Source of the DNA: Spirochaetaceae bacterium
Lineage (GTDB): Bacteria; Spirochaetota; Spirochaetia; SZUA-6; Fen-1364
Direction: 5' to 3'
Assembly (NCBI GenBank): GCA_003141795.1
Contig: PLNO01000014.1
Coordinates: 947-11,357, forward strand
Length of the DNA stretch: 10,411 nucleotides
Shown: in pieces, positions 6,636 to 10,411 of the stretch
Position numbering within the stretch: position 1 is the first letter of the stretch
Layout: every line of letters begins with the position of its first letter
The notes under the pieces: model-generated
What the model saw: only the letters and a program-made list of their open reading frames with translations
Told to the model about the DNA's origin: nothing
Database searches by the model: none
Translations under genes and position numbers: made by a program

Positions 6636-7313
6636 CTACCCTTCCAAATCCGAATGTCCCTCGGTTCGTCCCTTTTCCCGAAGACTATGGAGCCATCGCA
6701 TGGCGGCATCGCGAGCAAGATCCTTACAACCCAGTCCAAATGCGAGGGCGAGACCGAACACGACTGCGCCTATGAGGATCTGCAGTATCGTCGTGACGAG
6801 AGTTCGGCCGATGTCCAACTCGCCCAGCGCCAGGCCTCCTACAAGCACATAGCCGGCGACCTTGACAGCGCGGGCTACCAGACGGGCGTGCGAGTAGCCT
6901 GCGTTACGGGCAAGGGTCATGACGAAGTTTCCTATGAACGTCACCACCACGAGTCCGACTATGGCAATAAAAGCGCCTGCGAGGATCCCCGGTACGATTG
7001 CTGTGAGCCTCTCGGAGAACGATGTGACCACTTTAAGGTCAAGAATGCGGGAGATCTGGAATAGAGTCAGAAGCAATGTCGTCCAGTACGCAACGAAGCC
7101 AATCAGCCGGGACGGCCCGTTCTTTACCTGGCCCTTACGAAGGAATTCAGAGATGCCAAGACGATCACAGAGTCTGTTGAACCGTACCAATTCCAGGAAC
7201 CTCCATAACAGGAGGCGAAGAATGACCGCTGCTATCCAGCCCGCCGCGAGCACCAGCAGAGCTTGAAACCCCGCGGGAAGTGACCGAAAGAATGACTCAA
7301 AAGTCGTTATCAT
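6636..7313 (-). CDS. Small TM-helix-repeat membrane protein, MscS/CmpX-like
   Basis: This 225-residue protein has about five hydrophobic segments (roughly 17-37, 73-91, 103-132, 151-166 and 173-194). Its last segment, in GLALAFGLGCKDLARD, resembles the Gly/Ala-rich pore-lining helix of MscS channels and the 'conserved TM helix' repeats found in CmpX-type proteins. It stops there, so the MscS beta-domain and cytoplasmic cage are absent. A channel or ion-leak function is plausible but not shown. The start ATG overlaps the stop of the opine dehydrogenase gene (ATGA) and has GGAGG six bases upstream, so it is translated as part of the operon. A role in release of an osmolyte or the operon's product is inference. 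Confidence 0.75.
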   Translation of the reverse strand: MITTFESFFRSLPAGFQALLVLAAGWIAAVILRLLLWRFLELVRFNRLCDRLGISEFLRKGQVKNGPSRLIGFVAYWTTLLLTLFQISRILDLKVVTSFSERLTAIVPGILAGAFIAIVGLVVVTFIGNFVMTLARNAGYSHARLVARAVKVAGYVLVGGLALGELDIGRTLVTTILQILIGAVVFGLALAFGLGCKDLARDAAMRWLHSLREKGRTEGHSDLEG

Positions 7314-8506
7314 TGTTTGCCTCCACGCGGGCGCGCAACCGCGACGCCCGCTACGACGTGGCGTATCTGCTTCACGGTAAGACCCGCGAGCCCCAGGCTT
7401 TCGACGGTTCGTCCGACAGCGCGATAGTCCGTATTATGAAGTACGGATCCGAGTCGAATGATAGTGTCGATCATTGGTGTCGGCACTTTTAACATTTCCC
7501 CGAGAGATGAGATTGGCACAAGGCTCATCGGAACATCCTCCGAGATGTAGCGATGATTGATGCCAGCGGGCGCTTTGATGCCTACGTAACTTTTGGTGTG
7601 TCGGATCGCCTCATAGAGATCAGATCCTGGCGAATCATAGCTGAGATACAGCCATTCACGTGCCGAAACACTCCGAACGCCGAGCGCCCGCGCAACTGAG
7701 AGACGTTCTGCGTCGATGCATTCGAGTATCTTTGCGACTGAAGGTGTAATACCTTGAAGGTAATACTCGAAATCGCCCCGTGTGGACTCAATCCAGCCTG
7801 CGTTCAATATGGTAAGGGCAGGATGGAATACAGCACCTATGTTCTCGAGGCTCGTGGCCAGTACGTTACTTCCCGCGATGAATTGCGGAAAGGTTTCATT
7901 GAGCACAGATAGGGCATCGGGGATCCAAAACGAAGGAAGCGTTGCAAACGGCACCGAGTTTTTTATCCTGAATATGTGAGCCTCCCATCGCGAGATTGCA
8001 CGTGAGGCGTACAGGAAGGTCTGCGTCTCAGCCACGACAACGGGAGCGGAAGTCCCAGCATCTTGAAGGACTTTTCGGAATTCGAGCGCACCTCCCGTCC
8101 TCCCCGGGTTCAGCACGACGAGTTGCCCTTCGCGGAGATGGGGCGCCATCGCAATTGCGAGCTCACGGTGTGCGGTAGACGGCGTCACGATCATGATGAT
8201 GTCCGTGCCTTCCATTGCTTCAGGTACCGATGAGGTCGCGATCTCGATTGGGCCGAAGCCCTCGACGGCGCCCTCGACCCTGATTCCTCCATGCCACCGG
8301 ACGCCGCTAAGATGCTCTTCGGTGCGATTGAAGAGATGCACGGGATGGCCAAGAATGGCAACATGTCCCGCCATCGCAAGCCCACCATTTCCCGCGCCGA
8401 CGACGCAGAATGCGCGGTCCTTTTGTTTCAACTGCGCCGTATGCAACTTCGCGCGAATGCGCTCTTCGTCAGCCAGCTGGCGCGTTGGGGCGGCAGGTTG
8501 TCTCAC
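7310..8506 (-). CDS. NAD(P)-dependent opine (octopine/nopaline) dehydrogenase family protein
   Basis: This 398-residue two-domain oxidoreductase begins its Rossmann domain with FCVVGAGNGGLAMAGHVAILG (about residues 34-54), the dinucleotide-binding GxGxxG. The C-terminal opine dehydrogenase domain is clear: NPGRTGGALEF, AETQTFLYASR, and SLENIGAVFHPALTILNAG, whose Asn/His pattern matches the catalytic His of octopine dehydrogenases, then FEYYLQGITPSV and ERLSVARALG. The family reduces the imine formed between an amino acid amine and a 2-oxoacid, giving N-(carboxyalkyl) amino acids. The frame is open back to 8731, but I choose the GTG at 8506: it overlaps the mutase stop (GTGA), has GAGGGG six bases upstream, and gives the normal family length. 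The actual substrates are unknown. Confidence 0.88.
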   Translation of the reverse strand: MRQPAAPTRQLADEERIRAKLHTAQLKQKDRAFCVVGAGNGGLAMAGHVAILGHPVHLFNRTEEHLSGVRWHGGIRVEGAVEGFGPIEIATSSVPEAMEGTDIIMIVTPSTAHRELAIAMAPHLREGQLVVLNPGRTGGALEFRKVLQDAGTSAPVVVAETQTFLYASRAISRWEAHIFRIKNSVPFATLPSFWIPDALSVLNETFPQFIAGSNVLATSLENIGAVFHPALTILNAGWIESTRGDFEYYLQGITPSVAKILECIDAERLSVARALGVRSVSAREWLYLSYDSPGSDLYEAIRHTKSYVGIKAPAGINHRYISEDVPMSLVPISSLGEMLKVPTPMIDTIIRLGSVLHNTDYRAVGRTVESLGLAGLTVKQIRHVVAGVAVARPRGGKQ

Positions 8507-10389
8507 CGAAGTCCCCTCTTCTGCCGGATCTGAGAGAGGTTGCCGCGGATTTTCGCGAGGCGCACACTCGAGGAAAGAGGCACTCCCGTCCCACCGACAA
8601 GGCGAACGCCTCCCCGTAGGAGCTTTGTTTGCCAGTCCGTGGCAAAGGGATAGTCCGAGCGGCATTCCCAGAGGTACGGAACGGGCAGGAATCCAGCCGC
8701 AAATATCAGCTCGAGTCCTTCCGCCGACCACGGATCGGGAATGGCATGCTCAATTGCAGCTATAACAGCCTGTGATTCGCGAACAATCTCTTCGGCTCGC
8801 GACGCGACCTCCTGGCTGTCAGCCATGTCGTCGATGTCCCCTTTCGCCCGCAAACGCCGGTATTGCTGAAGCGCTCTTCGGCAGATCTTCACGCTCTCCG
8901 TAATCACGTCCGGATCTGCAAAGCGAGTTGCCTCTGTCCAACTGACGACATGAATGATCTGCGGGCTGGTCGCGTCACGCGGCTCAATGTCGTCCATGAG
9001 GGCCGTAACCGCCGCAAGTTGCACCTTTGCACGGAACGGATCCGCGGAAAGGTAGTCCAGCCCTGCCCGTGTTTGCAGTACCACGGAGAAGTCTCGGTCC
9101 TCAAGAGTACGTAGAAACCGAAGAAGGGCACGCGATTTCGCCAGGTCTTGCACTCCCCACGTGTGCTTCGGAGTGTTCAACATGTTCTGCGCGATAAGCA
9201 GTCGCACTCCGGCAAGTTTCGCAACGCGTGCGGCAATATAGCCTGAAACAACGTATGTCACGTCGTCGGCGCCGCGGAAAGAGAAGTGGTGGGGGACATT
9301 CGGTTCAAACGGTTTTCCCGCTTCGGCAATCCATCGAAGCGCAGCAATTTGTTGCGTCAGGTTTTCGGTTAGAGAATACGGGCCCCGATTGTCGAGTTTG
9401 CAGAACCACCACATCGACTGCGCCTGCCAGGCATTGTGGATAGCTTTGTCGTTGATCCGAGCCATCTCTACGAGATCGTGAGTGCCTGAGTAGTTACGAA
9501 CGAGCATCGGCCTTGCAGCTCGCCACGCGTCCCGGAGTTCTTGTTCGGAGTTGAGGGGAACGCCACCGCCATCGGGCGCAGATCCCCAATCCTCGCCGAA
9601 GCGGGACTGTGAGAGTTGCGATGATCCGATCGATAGGACGTCAAGTTGCTCCGTTGCAGCAAGTTCTTTGGTCCATTCCATGAAAAGGCGAACTGCTTCA
9701 GCGTGATCAGGCAGATATTGCCCCATATGCGCCCGATAGAGCGGAAGGGTTCCAGCACGCCGCGCATGTTCAAGTCGGGCAGCAACCGTGTCTTTCTCGG
9801 TACCAAAGCCTTCATAGCCGCCTCTGTCGACAGGTGGTTCGGTGAGGTAACTTCCTTCCCGAATCAGTGCCTCGCCGAACGCCAGGCGGTCGCTGTCATA
9901 TCTCAGAGCGTGCCCCGATTCTCGCGGAACCTCGGATGGCCGCAGCCCTAGCCGCTCCAGAGTCTCATACGGAGTCTCTTCCCCGTCGAATGTTGCGTGC
10001 AGGCGACGCACCCTGTCGCGAGCCATAGCGCAGGATTCGGGAAGACCGGCGAAAAAAAGCGCACGGACAGGCCCGCCCTGATCCGCAAAGAGGGATTTCC
10101 TTTCGAGCTGCCGGATGAGTCGTTCAAACAGATCGACCCCTTCAGCCCCCAGTCGATATGAGAAGCCTACTCGGGTAATTCTTTCAGCGCGCAGCCATTC
10201 GATAAGCACCGACAACTGGTGCGTGTCCTCAGGATGGTCGCACGCCATGCAAATCTCTTCCGTGGCGTACACGACATCTCGGCCGCACTCCTCAAGGATT
10301 CCACCAACAGAAGTGATCCCCAGAACGTGCGCATCCACGCTCGGCTTGAGAATTCCCAATCGTTCACCCGGTTCCCATGTCGTTACCAA
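8503..10389 (-). CDS. Glutamate-mutase-like protein with fused N-terminal B12-binding domain
   Basis: This 628-residue protein is the first visible gene of the operon. Residues 10-130 form a cobalamin-binding domain with D19-x-H21-x-x-G24 and FSYRL near 76-80, like the small subunit GlmS. The remainder resembles GlmE, the TIM-barrel subunit of glutamate (methylaspartate) mutase. By eye, LYRAHMGQYL (217-226) matches the GlmE QPRAG region (Arg219 for Arg66), SQSRFGED (260-267) the TRQNRY region, and MLVRNYSGTHD (295-305) the segment of Arg149. The C-terminal parts SWTEATRFA and FLPVPYLWECR also correspond. I infer adenosylcobalamin-dependent carbon-skeleton rearrangement of an acidic amino acid. 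The start is TTG at 10389 with GGGAGG seven bases upstream; the frame stays open to the edge, so an earlier start is possible. Confidence 0.72.
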   Translation of the reverse strand: MVTTWEPGERLGILKPSVDAHVLGITSVGGILEECGRDVVYATEEICMACDHPEDTHQLSVLIEWLRAERITRVGFSYRLGAEGVDLFERLIRQLERKSLFADQGGPVRALFFAGLPESCAMARDRVRRLHATFDGEETPYETLERLGLRPSEVPRESGHALRYDSDRLAFGEALIREGSYLTEPPVDRGGYEGFGTEKDTVAARLEHARRAGTLPLYRAHMGQYLPDHAEAVRLFMEWTKELAATEQLDVLSIGSSQLSQSRFGEDWGSAPDGGGVPLNSEQELRDAWRAARPMLVRNYSGTHDLVEMARINDKAIHNAWQAQSMWWFCKLDNRGPYSLTENLTQQIAALRWIAEAGKPFEPNVPHHFSFRGADDVTYVVSGYIAARVAKLAGVRLLIAQNMLNTPKHTWGVQDLAKSRALLRFLRTLEDRDFSVVLQTRAGLDYLSADPFRAKVQLAAVTALMDDIEPRDATSPQIIHVVSWTEATRFADPDVITESVKICRRALQQYRRLRAKGDIDDMADSQEVASRAEEIVRESQAVIAAIEHAIPDPWSAEGLELIFAAGFLPVPYLWECRSDYPFATDWQTKLLRGGVRLVGGTGVPLSSSVRLAKIRGNLSQIRQKRGLR

Positions 10390-10411
10390 GAATACGCCTC
10401 CCGGTTGTTTA

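Noticed and set aside
8507..8731. N-terminal extension of the opine dehydrogenase frame by 75 codons
   Set aside because: It lies inside the mutase gene in another frame, adds no family sequence, and the GTG at 8506 has a ribosome site and the coupled GTGA overlap.
7310..10389. Opine metallophore cluster
   Set aside because: No nicotianamine-synthase-like gene, histidine racemase or metal transporter is visible.
1..10411. CRISPR array, tRNA or rRNA genes
   Set aside because: No regularly spaced direct repeats and no cloverleaf or rRNA-like sequence were seen on either strand.

Overview
The window reads like a fragment of an anaerobic bacterial genome. The evidence is a ferredoxin-linked 2-oxoacid oxidoreductase, a methyltransferase-type corrinoid protein and a second B12-binding enzyme, all of moderately high GC. 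A Desulfobacterota-like or similar anaerobe is plausible, but that is inference. The sequence probably spans a whole short contig, because both ends cut genes or operons.

Left end (1-1294): a leftward pair encodes a two-cluster ferredoxin subunit and the start of a VorB/KorA-type alpha subunit, truncated at the edge. The edge is a perfect 32-bp palindrome that replaces conserved sequence, so it is probably a fold-back artefact. Diverging from this pair is a monocistronic corrinoid protein gene that ends in a clear intrinsic terminator.

Middle (1300-2700): this low-density stretch holds the decayed C-terminal part of an IS1182-like transposase and further broken sequence. It also holds a leftward unit made of a structured leader RNA, a strong terminator hairpin and a 34-residue single-helix membrane protein. 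The leader has a possible pairing that excludes the terminator, so conditional transcription is a reasonable hypothesis.

Right part (2701-10411): a rightward ClC-type chloride/proton exchanger with a CBS pair faces a tight leftward five-gene operon. In transcription order the operon encodes a glutamate-mutase-like protein with an N-terminal B12-binding domain, an opine (octopine/nopaline) dehydrogenase family enzyme, a small TM-helix channel-like protein, a divergent D-Ala-D-Ala-ligase-like ATP-grasp enzyme and a NapA/KefB-type cation/proton antiporter. The junctions overlap by 4, 4 and 8 nt, with one 10-nt gap, so the genes are almost certainly co-expressed. Carbon-skeleton rearrangement, imine reduction and ATP-dependent ligation look like a route to an unusual amino-acid-derived small molecule. 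The channel and antiporter, with the adjacent ClC, suggest a link to osmotic, pH or ion stress. I do not recognise this combination as a described system, and its product is unknown.
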